Origin: Rotaria sordida
Taxonomy: Eukaryota > Rotifera > Eurotatoria > Philodinida > Philodinidae
Assembly: GCA_905250125.1 (NCBI GenBank)
Contig: CAJNOL010000142.1
Coordinates: 166,643-230,642 of the forward strand
Direction: 5' to 3'
Length of the DNA stretch: 64,000 nucleotides
The notes under the pieces are model-generated. The model had not been told where the DNA came from. It made no database searches and saw nothing but the letters and a program-made list of their open reading frames with translations. Below are positions 1 through 12,995 of the stretch, in pieces. The stretch's first letter is position 1. Each line of letters starts with the position of its first letter. The translations under genes and the position numbers were made by a program.

Positions 1-40
1 TTAGCTTCTCTACTTATTCCTAAATGTTCTCTTTTTATAG

Positions 41-140
41 TACAGATGTGAAATACAATAAGTTAAAGAATTTAGCAAAAAAAGTAAAACGAAAAGCAAA
101 TGATGTTTTCAGAGAATTCAAGATTCAACAACAACACTAA
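41..140 (+). CDS. Terminal exon of a gene truncated by the window edge
   Basis: A pyrimidine-rich tract ending in TATAG at 31-40 is followed by an open frame (first base completes a split codon) that runs to a TAA at 138-140. It would encode about 32 residues, very basic, with several Lys/Arg pairs, ending in Gln-Gln-Gln-His. The CAA/CAC-rich composition continues past the stop as a CAACAA-type low-complexity stretch. No family can be recognised from so short a piece. The exon reading rests only on a good acceptor and an open frame, so it is tentative; the rest of the gene would lie left of the window. Confidence 0.35.
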
Positions 141-517
141 CAACAACACAAACAACAACACAACATTTCACAAACAGGAATATGTCAAAATTACCATCAT
201 ATGAAAAAAAGTTTTCTTTTCATTTTTATCATTTCATAAAATAAATTTATCTCATCATATATTACTCAATGATGATATTTAGTCGGTTTTTTTCTTTCTT
301 TTATTCAACATCAATATACTACGTCTTTATTTTATATTTTTTCGATAATCATAACCTAAGAGATAGTCGAATTTACACCTGTAACAAAATATTTTCTTTG
401 ATCTGCATTCGCAACTTCAGTTCTCCTTTACTTTTCCCTTTTCATGTGAATACTACCATTCTATAAAAATCCATTTTGTCTGAGAACACGTTTTATTTAA
501 ACAAAAATTGATAACAT
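141..517. other. Short intergenic stretch
   Basis: It begins with a CAACAACAC-type low-complexity run and is then AT-rich with no convincing exon. The next gene (F-box, minus strand) ends at 518. Confidence 0.5.
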
Positions 518-2506
518 TCATAATATTTTTGTATGAGGAAAATATTCTTTTACATATTTAGGAATTCGATATTTTCCTATTAGACTTAAACTACGCAGTT
601 TTTTACAATTATTTCGTGTTCTATTACTTGTAAAATGTTGCGTCACACGTTTCAGTGCTTGATAATCAACAGAAAGATATAGATTATTTGGTAAACAGGT
701 TTTCGTATCAACAAGAAATTCTTCGATATAATCATCATGAGCTTCAGTAAGATTAAGTTGAGAAAGATGTGGATATTCACTGATTGACAAATGCTCATTT
801 TTATCATCTAATTTTCCAGATTGCTTATCATTTTGTGGTTTTTCATTAATTAAAGTTAATTTTTTTATGAATGGAAATGATTTTGAAATTTGAAAAAAAA
901 AATAATGTTCAAAAGGTTGTTCATCAAATAGCGATACTTCACGTACATATTTAGATATTCCACCTGGAAAGTTATTTGTTATTTTATGACACGCTTTCCA
1001 TTCGTATGGATATGAATAAATATGACATTGACCTTGTTTTATCTCGGAAAAATAATCAACACAAGAAATAATTTGATTATTTGGAAAGTGATTAAACGTA
1101 TATTGAATATCTTCATTGGACGGTAAATTGATTTGATTATTAAGACGAACAGTTGAGCGAATATTGAATGTAAATTTATTTAATTTCGGCATACGATTGA
1201 TAATATTTTTTTTCAAATTATTGCCATCGATTAATGCGTTCTTGCAACAAATCGCAAGATATAAATCAAGCTTTTCTAAATTGAACATTCGATGTAACAA
1301 TGGAACAATTAGTTCATCATAAGCAAGTGTATCTGTACCACAATGTAATGAAAAGCATTTTAAATCAGGTAAACTTTCCTTAAAAAAAACATAGAATTTC
1401 ATTTGAATAAATTCGATTTTGATGGAAAACAATCTACCATATTATTGCTTATTAAACGTGAATAACAATGAATCCAAGAAATGTTAACATAAAGTGCTCG
1501 CAGTTGATCAAAACGTCCATCAAGTAGATAAAGACAGTCGTTAAAGCTTCCTACACTGACATGTAGTTCTAAAAGTGTTGATGAAATAAAGATTGGAGGT
1601 GAAATCTCAAATGATATGTATTGAGAATCAATTGAAGATGAACAGAAGTTTAAATACTGTAGATTGGTGAACATAGTAAAGAGATTTGTAAACATAATGG
1701 TATTCTTATCTTTTATTGAAGTTTGCTTTCTATTTTGTCTAATAGAGATAATAAATGATAAAATTTGATTTTTCATTAAATCAGTAAAAATATTTCCATC
1801 TAAAGATAAATATAAAAGTTTTTCGAAAAAAATTAATCATCTGTACATGTTCTTTAGATAAATCTTATTTTTCATACAAACATTTATACTAATTTTCAAC
1901 TAACGTTTTTTTTTTATGAAGATTTTCTTTTTACTCATTATTTACGTTGGAAGTTACATTTCGAGATAAAACCAATTTCTTATCGATAGGATATCCAATC
2001 ATCTATTTTATTCCATTAAGTCAATGATGACATGAACATTACGCACTTTTACTATTCTTCTCATTTGTTGAAAAAAAAATCAATAACAAAAAAAACATCT
2101 TACTAGTGAATAAATGTGCCGTGGTTTCTATTTCAAGATTATATAAACCGAGTCCATATAAATTTGGATAATTTCCAGAAAGAATCCGTTCCATAGATGA
2201 TGATTCAACGTTTAGCCATTGAATTTGATGATGAATTTCAGGTAAAATTTGTGAGTAAAATCGATGAAGTATTCTCTCGGATAATGGTGAGATACAATCA
2301 TTGGCGGATCTCGTCATCAATGTTAAATGACTTGTAAAAATTGAATCATGTACCAATGTATTGAGCCGTTTATTAACACCCATTAAAGAATACAGTACTT
2401 GATCATTGTCTAATTTTTTCAAAATATAAATAAGAACTTCATCTGACAAATCATCTAATTGAACGAGTGAATGTGCCATAATTATTTTCTCGTCTCTTAT
2501 ATTCAT
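518..2506 (-). CDS. F-box protein with leucine-rich-like C-terminal part
   Basis: Three exons on the minus strand: 2506-2104, 1799-1438 and 1378-518, separated by introns of 304 and 59 bp with GT/AG ends. The joined frame gives 541 residues. An F-box lies near residues 17-57 (LxDLSDEVLIYILKKL, then a VNKRLN block), the segment that binds Skp1 in SCF ubiquitin ligases. The rest has scattered Leu-rich strands resembling degenerate LRRs, the likely substrate-recognition part. A second Met at 2479 sits directly before the F-box and could be the true start. Without the 59-bp intron the last two exons would look like a frameshift. Expanded families of such F-box proteins are typical of bdelloid rotifers; the substrate is unknown. 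Confidence 0.75.
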
Positions 2507-3296
2507 TTATAACGTTAAAATGTGATCATTTATACATAGACATTGACGTCATCTGTCTGACTTTAATCGTCAATGAGAACAATGGTGCATTGTTTTTTTC
2601 TATAATCTACCTTGACTATGAATAAGCGAATGAACGAAAAAAAAAAACACTATATTGGTTTGTCTTTGCTTCGACATATTACATATGATAGATACGGATT
2701 AAATCTTTTTTTCTATATCTAAAAGAACTGATTTACAGAAAGTTAAAAATTGTTTCATCTGAATAAAATAATACTTCGTGCTTTTTTTACATCAATTTCG
2801 TTTTATTTTTTAACGTAAGCTATTGTTTTTTTCAACTATGAGAAATAAAAATCAAATGATTACCCAGAGCGATAAATTTCGGTCCCGGATCCTGTCGAAA
2901 GTTATCGGAATCTCTAGTCGCAGGATTCGATCATCGGAATTGGCGGATCCATCTGTCGGAAAACGCTGGAAAGTATAGAATCCGCTAGGATCCTATCAGA
3001 TGTCTACCGATAAACCAGATATTACCGGCAGACCAATACTTTATTCACAAGCTTTTACTGTGTAGTACGTCATGTATATATATATATGTGGGCGTGAGCA
3101 GCCGACATGAAACCTCAATTTGGCTTCTTTCTATTATCAGTTAATAACTTAACTATATTCGGACCAAATTATCACCCTCATCGCTAAGTCACTAAATTTA
3201 AAATATCAGCTGTTGATGCTGAACTTATAAGAAATTGTTCAGTTCCTTCAAAACAATAGGACATGCTTTTAGAAACTGAATAATTTTCTTATAAGT
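2507..3296. other. Intergenic, non-coding
   Basis: No supported exon. Around 2880-3030 the base composition becomes GC-richer, with three GGATCC/GATCC-containing short palindromic pieces, which looks like an old transposon fragment of unknown family. A TA dinucleotide run lies at 3076-3087. Confidence 0.4.
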
Positions 3297-3301
3297 CCGG
3301 C

Positions 3302-3420
3302 GGGTGTGGGTGTGGGGGTGGGGTGTGGGTGTGGGTGTGGGTGGGTGTGGGTGGGTGTGGGTGTGGGTGGGAGTGGATGTGGGCGTGGGTACATCTTCTC
3401 TACACCCACACCCACACCCG
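3302..3420. repeat. Telomere-like repeat turnaround (TGTGGG then CCCACA)
   Basis: From 3302 to about 3390 the plus strand is a nearly uninterrupted, slightly degenerate array of TGTGGG / GGGTG units. About ten bases later, at 3401-3420, it switches to CCCACA units. TGTGGG is the known telomere repeat of bdelloid rotifers. G-strand repeats followed by C-strand repeats is the layout expected where two chromosome ends are joined head to head, or of a long hairpin. This block is internal, not at a contig end. Confidence 0.8.
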
Positions 3421-3513
3421 CATACGATTTACATTTTGCCGACTATCTCGCCAGTAGTGTAGAACTCGGTAAGTCGTAACGACTTTTCAACTAAACCCCC
3501 CGACACATTAGAA

Positions 3514-3691
3514 GACCCCCCACCCCTGTGGCAGAGATGGCCCTCCCTTGAATCAACGAAGTGAAGGATAGATGAGAAGACGCACCCATCTCCTCTGACG
3601 ATCCCCTTAGAAGCAGGTGAGCAGGTCCTCTAATCTATCCTTTGGGTTGTTGATTCAAGAGAGGTCATCTCTACTATAGGGGTGGGGGGTT
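3514..3691. repeat. Imperfect inverted repeat (about 62-bp arms)
   Basis: The left arm at 3514-3575 (starting GACCCCCCACCCCTGTGG) pairs with the right arm at 3630-3691 (ending in GGGGTGGGGGGTT); by eye about 80 percent of positions match. Both arms contain a shared TTGAATCAAC core and a GGATAGAT core in opposite orientation. The spacer is about 54 bp. It lies between two telomere-like turnarounds. Confidence 0.75.
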
Positions 3692-3693
3692 TA

Positions 3694-3793
3694 TTCAACT
3701 ATTCGGCTATTCAACTTTTCGACTATTCAACTTTTGAACTATTCAACTATTCGACTGTTCAACTTTTCAACTACTCGACTGTTCAACTATTCG
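3694..3793. repeat. Minisatellite of TTCAACTATTCGAC-like units
   Basis: About a dozen degenerate 8-10 bp units alternating TTCAACT and ATTCGACT fill this stretch. Related copies flank it: TTTTCAACT after 3482 and a reversed GAATAGTTGAATAGTCG near 3995-4010. Confidence 0.7.
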
Positions 3794-3988
3794 GGTGTGA
3801 GTGTGGTGTAAGGTATAGGTGTGAATGTGAATGAGGGTGTCATTTCCATCAACACCCACACCCCACACCCACACCACACTTCACGCCCACACTCACACCC
3901 ACCCACATCCAGCCACATTCATATCCATGCCCTACACCCACCCACACCCATACCCCACATCCACTATCGCCACCCACAGCGACACCCC
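3793..3988. repeat. Second telomere-like turnaround, degenerate
   Basis: Degenerate GGTGTGAGTGTGG-type sequence (3793-3840) is followed by 3851-3988, which is rich in CCCACA, CCCACACC and related decayed units. This has the same G-strand then C-strand polarity as the block at 3302-3420, but is more diverged. Confidence 0.7.
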
Positions 3989-4074
3989 AACTACTGAATA
4001 GTTGAATAGTCGTAACGACTATTCGAGTTTTACACGTATGAAATAATAATGAAATTTTGTTTGATTTGATTTCA

Positions 4075-4366
4075 GGTTTATATTAGTAAATGACATCATC
4101 ATGCAGATCGTGTATATGGACCGGCAACAACTTATTATGTCATCAGTTTCTCGAACAACTTTACAACTTCAACGCCAACACTTTCAATCCAACGACAACA
4201 ACCCACACAGAATGCTCAACATGTCATCATTTAGTCATCAACCATCAGTCAAATCTGAGTGAGTAGAAACTGAAACTTGCATAATATATTATGTTTTACT
4301 TCCAGATATACCAAGAACTACTCAACAAACAATATATGTTCCGTCAAAGCATCACTTCTTCGGTGT
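4075..4366 (+). other. Possible gene-fragment exons inside the repeat zone
   Basis: A TTTCAG acceptor-like site at 4070-4075 is followed by sequence of normal coding-like composition, open in more than one frame. One frame runs to a GTGAGT donor near 4260, a 47-bp intron and a TTCCAG acceptor near 4306, then stops at about 4366 next to a telomere-like block. No domain is recognisable and the frame is uncertain. It may be a gene piece trapped between repeats or simply non-coding. Confidence 0.2.
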
Positions 4367-4413
4367 GGGTTTTGAAGAATAGAACACCCACACCCACCCA
4401 CACCTCACACCCA
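4361..4413. repeat. Third short telomere-like turnaround
   Basis: GGTGTGGG (4361-4368) is followed after about 15 bp by CCCACACCCACCCACACC-type repeats (4384-4413). It has the same polarity as the two turnarounds to its left, all within 1.1 kb. Confidence 0.65.
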
Positions 4414-5872
4414 TGAGAGGGGCATTTGAAAATTGATTCTCAGTATAAGAATTACATATTCTGGTAGAAAATTCAATTCTGCATTTAATGGTGTATTTTT
4501 TATGTTTTTGCAATGGGATCTGAGTTCAGAAAAATCGATCACAATATCTAAACTCAGCACATAGAAGCGTGACTCATCTCTTTTTTTGTAATTTTTGTCT
4601 TTTATTTTGATGAAATTATTAATTTTTAATGTATTCTAGGAAAATGTGTTTCGGTTGCTAAGGAAGTTTTTAGTGGTATTTTATGGACTGGAGGGGGTGG
4701 GGGTGGTAAAACATGCTCGAGCGCTGATTGGTCTGTTGGAAGATCGATTGTGATTGGAGGTCATGCTAGCTTCACATCGATTTTTCTAATATAATTTTTA
4801 CATTTTAAACTGCATTTGATGTTCAAAGTAAATATACCAAAAGATGCAGCAAGTTCTGGGTTTTCTTCCTATATATATTAAGTTAATAAATAAAAATGTA
4901 CAGTAATAAAAAAACAAAAAAAATGAAAGGGTATAATTTCAATTGCCCTTAACTGTAAACTTCTCAGTATTTCCTCAAGATCTCTGCCATTTCCTATTGT
5001 TTTGAGCCGAACTTTTTCCCAAAATATTCAACATGTCATTGTCTATAAAATCATAGCAAAAAGTCAATTATCAAGATTAAAGAGAAAAATTTATTCGAGA
5101 AATGCTACGCATATGTATGACAAACAATTTTCAAACACAAATATGCAAAACAAATATTCTCTCTTTCTGCTAATAAACATCTAATAATGTATAACAAGGA
5201 TTGGATCATACCTATAACTCTTCAAGGTCTACAAAATCAATAGTGAAGCTTTTTCATATCACGACATGAACACACATAAACAATAAAAAGAGATGTTAAA
5301 TATATATTTGAAAGTTATTCATTATGCATATTTACTGTGGTTCTCAAATAAATTTATCTCTTGTATTTACAGTCTATATTTTAATATAGTTTTAAAAATA
5401 ATTGCATCCTCCATATTTTGAAAAAAGTTCAAACCGAAATGATATAAAGAATGTCAAAAATACGAGAATCCCGTTCTTCGCCAATAAGACTTTCAACAAT
5501 AGTTACAGAGCAGTATTAATGTAACATATATCTAAGAACTATAGCAAATGTTATGAAAATGTATCTTGATGTTTGTACTACTGAATGTAGTTATAAGATA
5601 CTGGAAGGCTCATTTATTTGACATTATTATATATGTATATTATTATTATTAATAATAGAGAATTGAAAGGCGCATTCAAATCTGCAGATGAAGATCGTAA
5701 AAATAGACTAAAGTTATATTGAATTGATAGCATTCCAAAAGCAGAAGGAAATAAATATTTGATACAAATTAAAAACAATACAATATAACATTGGTTTTTT
5801 TTTGACAAGTTTCCAATTTAATAAAGTTTAGATGTGTCGAGAAACAAATGATATGTTATCATAAAATTCAGA
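4414..5872. other. Intergenic, non-coding
   Basis: AT-rich with no supported exon. A short GC-richer piece at 4690-4780 (a run of G followed by CTCGAGCGCTGATTGG) is unlike its surroundings and may be a transposon remnant. Confidence 0.4.
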
Positions 5873-5972
5873 NNNNNNNNNNNNNNNNNNNNNNNNNNNN
5901 NNNNNNNNNNNNNNNNNNNNNNNNNNNNNNNNNNNNNNNNNNNNNNNNNNNNNNNNNNNNNNNNNNNNNNNN
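5873..5972. other. Assembly gap of exactly 100 N
   Basis: One hundred N bases, the usual placeholder for a scaffold gap of unknown size. The sequences on either side need not be adjacent in the genome. Confidence 0.99.
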
Positions 5973-6867
5973 AGGGATGCGACAGTGCACCAGACTTACG
6001 TACAACTTTGTACTGGTCTAAACATTTACACATAGACTAACGGTGAATGCATGAGAGAACTATGACGGCCTTGGATTGATTTCGATTGTTCCGGTTGGTG
6101 GAGACCATTTCAAGAAAATAGTTGAATTTTATAAAAATAAACTAAAGATTTTCAGAGTCGAAAAATCCGAATCTATAGGAGGTTTCTCGAAATTCTCGAG
6201 TTCAATTTTCTCGTTCGATAAAGGATTAATTCTCACGATTTAGTCATGTTTTATAAAATTCAGCTATTTTCTTGAAATAAACTTTCCTCGACTAGAGCCC
6301 ATCGGATTGGTCCTGCACTCAAATTCGACTAGGTGCAGGACCGAAAATTTTGGACCCAATGGGGTTTACTCTCGACTAAAAAAGTTGAAATGAATCCAAA
6401 GATCACCGTAGCTGTATCATAGGTTCAGTCTTTATCGTTATTCTATGAGTGTTCGTCTAGACTAGTACAGTGCCTCACCTAAGATCAATGATCACTGTTA
6501 CCATTACATTCCTTATCTTGTAGAATCTTCAAGATATTTGATATGTCATCATAGAATAGACTTTTTGTAATACTTATTAAATGATAGAAAAATTTTTCTT
6601 TAGGAAAACAACGTCATCTATTTTCTTTTATCGGAGAATTGAAAAATAAATTCGATAGAAAAAATAAATAAATATATATATATATGTCCAGTTTCGATTG
6701 GATCTTACGAAATGGAAACATTGCTTTACTTTTCTTCCTTTCTTTTCTTCAACAATTATTTTTATTGGCACGTGTACGAAATTTTTAGTATAAATAAATT
6801 ATCTAGTCAACTAGTAGAAAAACAATCGACGAAGACAATAGCTAGTTTTGAACCAAGAGAAGAAAAA
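5973..6867. other. Intergenic with two hairpin-forming repeats
   Basis: Contains the inverted repeat at 6107-6278 and a smaller hairpin at about 6310-6349 (GGTCCTGCAC ... GTGCAGGACC, perfect 10-bp arms). From 6712 a frame is open into the PRMT-like gene and could be a 52-residue hydrophobic N-terminal extension, but the Met at 6868 is preferred as the start. Confidence 0.5.
6107..6278. repeat. MITE-like foldback, 30-bp near-perfect inverted arms
   Basis: The arm at 6107-6136 (ATTTCAAGAAAATAGTTGAA...) matches the reverse complement of 6249-6278 with a single mismatch. The spacer is 112 bp. No coding potential. It has the size and form of a short non-autonomous foldback element, though target-site duplications are not obvious. 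Confidence 0.75.
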
Positions 6868-9933
<3,066 letters not shown>

Positions 9934-10000
9934 GTTATATTATTGAAGCAAAAGAAAATGTTTTTGTTTGTTATTTGTTTGTTCCTTTTTTTTTTTTTTT

Positions 10001-10628
10001 TTACTTTGAAAAAAGTGAAGAATCCGTAGAAGAAGATAATAAAGCTTTTCTTGTTCGTTCATGATCATCTTCGCATAAAATTTGATTATTATATAAAAAA
10101 TATCGATCACCAACACAAAATCTATAAAAAAAAAAATTCTATAAATAATTAAAATTTGATTTTAATAACAAACTTTTGTTGACATTCATAGCATGAAAAA
10201 CAATTTAAATGATAAACAAGTTCTCCACAACGCATTACTAAATCAAATGCTGGAACTAAAATAATAATTTTCAAAAAAAAACAAAAAAAACAACTTTTAT
10301 TTCTTACTGAGTCTTTGACAACTAGCACAATGACCAGTCATACCAAATAGACGTAAATAATCACGTTTACAAAGTATTAAATTAGCTTTTAAATATAATG
10401 TTGAACCGGTTTCACCTAAACGACAATCGCAACAAGCACATTTTAAACAATCTTCATGCCACATTTTATCCAAAGCTTGATAAAAAAAATATATATATAA
10501 TCATAAAAATTAATTATTTTATACAAAAATCATTTCATACCTTGAAGCATATATCGATCATTAATTATTTGATTACAATTAGCACAAATATAACTTTTAT
10601 TTGTTGAAATAATATTTGTATTTGTCAT
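10001..10628 (-). CDS. LMO: LIM-only protein (LMO1/2/3 type)
   Basis: Four exons (10628-10541, 10475-10308, 10255-10174, 10121-10001) give 152 residues, close to vertebrate LMO1-3 (about 156). Two tandem LIM zinc fingers fill it: LIM1 begins with C15-x2-C18, H36-x2-C39, C42-x2-C45, and contains the LMO signature LGETGSTLY and CKRDYLRLFG. LIM2 begins CASCQ, with H and C ligands in VYHLNCFSCYEC and ends with FCVGDRYFLYNNQILC. LMO proteins lack DNA-binding domains and bridge LDB/CLIM and bHLH/GATA factors in nuclear transcription complexes. It lies tail to tail with the PRMT-like gene, only 67 bp between stop codons. Confidence 0.92.
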
Positions 10629-12297
10629 TGTATCAAAATCTTTAATATATATAGAAAAGTAATACAATAATTCTCGATTTATTCGAAGAGAAGGATAGAT
10701 GAAAAAAGAAAATTTGATTAAAAAGACAGACAAAGAAAAAAAAAGAATGATGATGATGATGACATTTGGGCTTCTATTTTTAATTAAAATAAGTGTATAT
10801 AAGTGTGAGAATTCCATCACGGTCAATTAGTCGACAAGAAGAAGAAGAAAAAGAAGAATGAGCCATCTGTCGTGCATGCTATAGATTATCATGAACATCT
10901 CACTTTTTTTTTCTATTCGAGCAACAGCAGTAGAAAAAACAAAAAGGTAATGCAAATGTAAATTACATTTGTCATCTTTTATTTTACATCTCTAATATAT
11001 ATATATATATATATATACGGTCAATATGTCCTACGGATCATTGTGTCGACCATATTGTCATCTCATCCAATTTCTTGTCTCAATTCTCTCATGAGAGGCA
11101 TATTCTTCTCTTCTTTCTCTAGAATAACTAATTACAAAGAATAGCAAAATGATGGGTAAACTATGATAACTGTACTCGATGTGCATGTTATGCCGGAGAG
11201 AAATTGGAAAGCGCCAATAAACGCCAGTAACAACAGCAGTTATAATGGATAGCAAAAAAAAGATAATTCATTCCCGCAAACCAATTAACTATTAGATTGA
11301 AGAACTAGCTATATGATTATTCATTGTCTTTAACAACAGACGTGCGTGTTCGGTGTAAGAGATGATTTTGATGAATATGAAAATCGTGCTACACGCAATA
11401 GATGAACACAATCACTAAAAGACTAATTTGGTTAGGTTTTTTTTTTTTTTAATAGAACATCTAGGAAAAGAAAATAAATTGTCATTTTAATTAGATATTC
11501 AAATGTCAATCGAATTTTTTTTTTTTTGTTTATTTCGAACTAAATTAGTTATGAATAAAGAAATATGTGTTGATGAAAAATATTTTTTTCGTACTTGCAA
11601 AAAAAAAAAGAACAGTGAAAGTGGTCACAATGTTTTTGTTAAACAGAGATATTTATACATAAAAATAAATTAATGAAATTTAAAATTATACTCATTGATG
11701 TTTCAAATAAAACAATATCAATTTCTTAATTCTGTAATAATCATATTAACATTACTTAATTTATTTTATAAGTCACTGTTATTATCAAAGATTTGTAATC
11801 ATCTTAGATTTTTGTTTTTTTCTTAAATAAATAAAATATTTTTATTTCATGATTTAAAATACTAAAATTTGATTATTTAATTTTGCTTTTAAATTTGATT
11901 TCAATTTTTTTTTTTTTAAAGAATTCTTTTATTATCATAGAAAAATTCAAAAATCAATATTAAAATAAAGGATGACAAGCTCTCAACGCCCTCATCAAAT
12001 TCATCTATTAAACGAAAATAATTATTGGTGTAAATAAATGACATACGTCATAATGATTTATTCTTGACAAACTTTTAAAATAGTAAAACTATATTTGATA
12101 GTATAAATCTTTATAGTTAATTAATTATTTGAATAAAAACAATTTTATAATTAAAATAGTCATGTTTCATGTATTTTATGTCGTAATTTATTTATGTTAT
12201 TGCGTAATAATATAGCAATAACATTTATATAAAAAAGCATGATTTTATTTTTATAGATCAATAGAATTTCTTCTAATATACGTATTTATATCGAGTA
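10629..12297. other. Intergenic between divergent LMO and ERI-like genes
   Basis: AT-rich, no supported exon. It presumably holds both 5' regions. A TA microsatellite lies at 10997-11018, and poly(T)/poly(A) tracts are frequent. No specific regulatory site is identified. Confidence 0.5.
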
Positions 12298-12995
12298 ATG
12301 GCTTCATCATCGAATAATTCTATTAAACAACAAAATTATGATTATTTTCTTGTACTTGATTTTGAAGCAACATGTGATGAAGAAAGAAAAATTTATCCAA
12401 TTGAAATTATTGAATTTCCTGTTTTAAAAATCAATGCACGTACATTTGAATGTGAATCAATATTTCATACATGTTAGTAAAAATTTATTTTTTTATTTTT
12501 AATTACAGAAAAAAAAGAAATTTTTTTTTGTTTTTTGTTTAAGATGTAACACCAACAATAAATCCTCAATTAACTAAATTTTGTATCGATTTAACTGGTA
12601 TAACTCAAGATATGATTACAAATCAACCAAAATTTGATGATGTTCTTCAAAATTTTCATTTATGGCTTAATAATGAAAAACTTCTTGAATCAAATACGAA
12701 ATTTATTTTTGTTACTTGTGGTGATTGGGATTTATATACAATGTTACCTAGTCAATGTAATTATTTTAAATTATCACATGCTGAATATTTCAATCGATGG
12801 ATTAATATTAAAAAATCATTTAAACAAGCTACTGGTAAATTTGCACGTGATGGTATGATGGGCATGTTAAAAGATCTTAATATTCAACATATAGGAAGAC
12901 ATCATAGTGGTATTGATGATTGTAAAAATATTGCAGAAATATTAAAACAATTAGCTAAACATGGATATATATTTGAAGAAAATAGAAAAAAATAA
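12298..12995 (+). CDS. ERI1/ERI3-type DEDDh 3'-5' exoribonuclease
   Basis: Two exons (12298-12472, 12544-12995) split by a 71-bp intron encode 208 residues. All catalytic acid motifs of the DEDDh exonuclease family are present: LDFEATC (D21, E23), CGDWD (118-121) and RHHSGIDDCKN with H179 and D183/D184. Members trim 3' ends of small RNAs, histone mRNA or 5.8S rRNA. The protein has the catalytic domain only, without the SAP domain of ERI1, so it is closer in layout to ERI3/Snipper. The start ATG gives the conserved catalytic strand about 20 residues in, as expected. Confidence 0.9.

Noticed and set aside
1399-1440. Apparent frameshift in the F-box gene
   Set aside because: A 59-bp GT...AG intron at 1379-1437 restores the frame exactly, so the gene is not broken.
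6712-6867. N-terminal extension of the PRMT-like protein
   Set aside because: It is in frame, but hydrophobic and atypical for the family; the Met at 6868 gives the normal length.
10650-10826. Upstream extension of the LMO frame
   Set aside because: Hydrophobic, low-complexity residues not found in LMO proteins; the Met at 10628 gives the correct family length.
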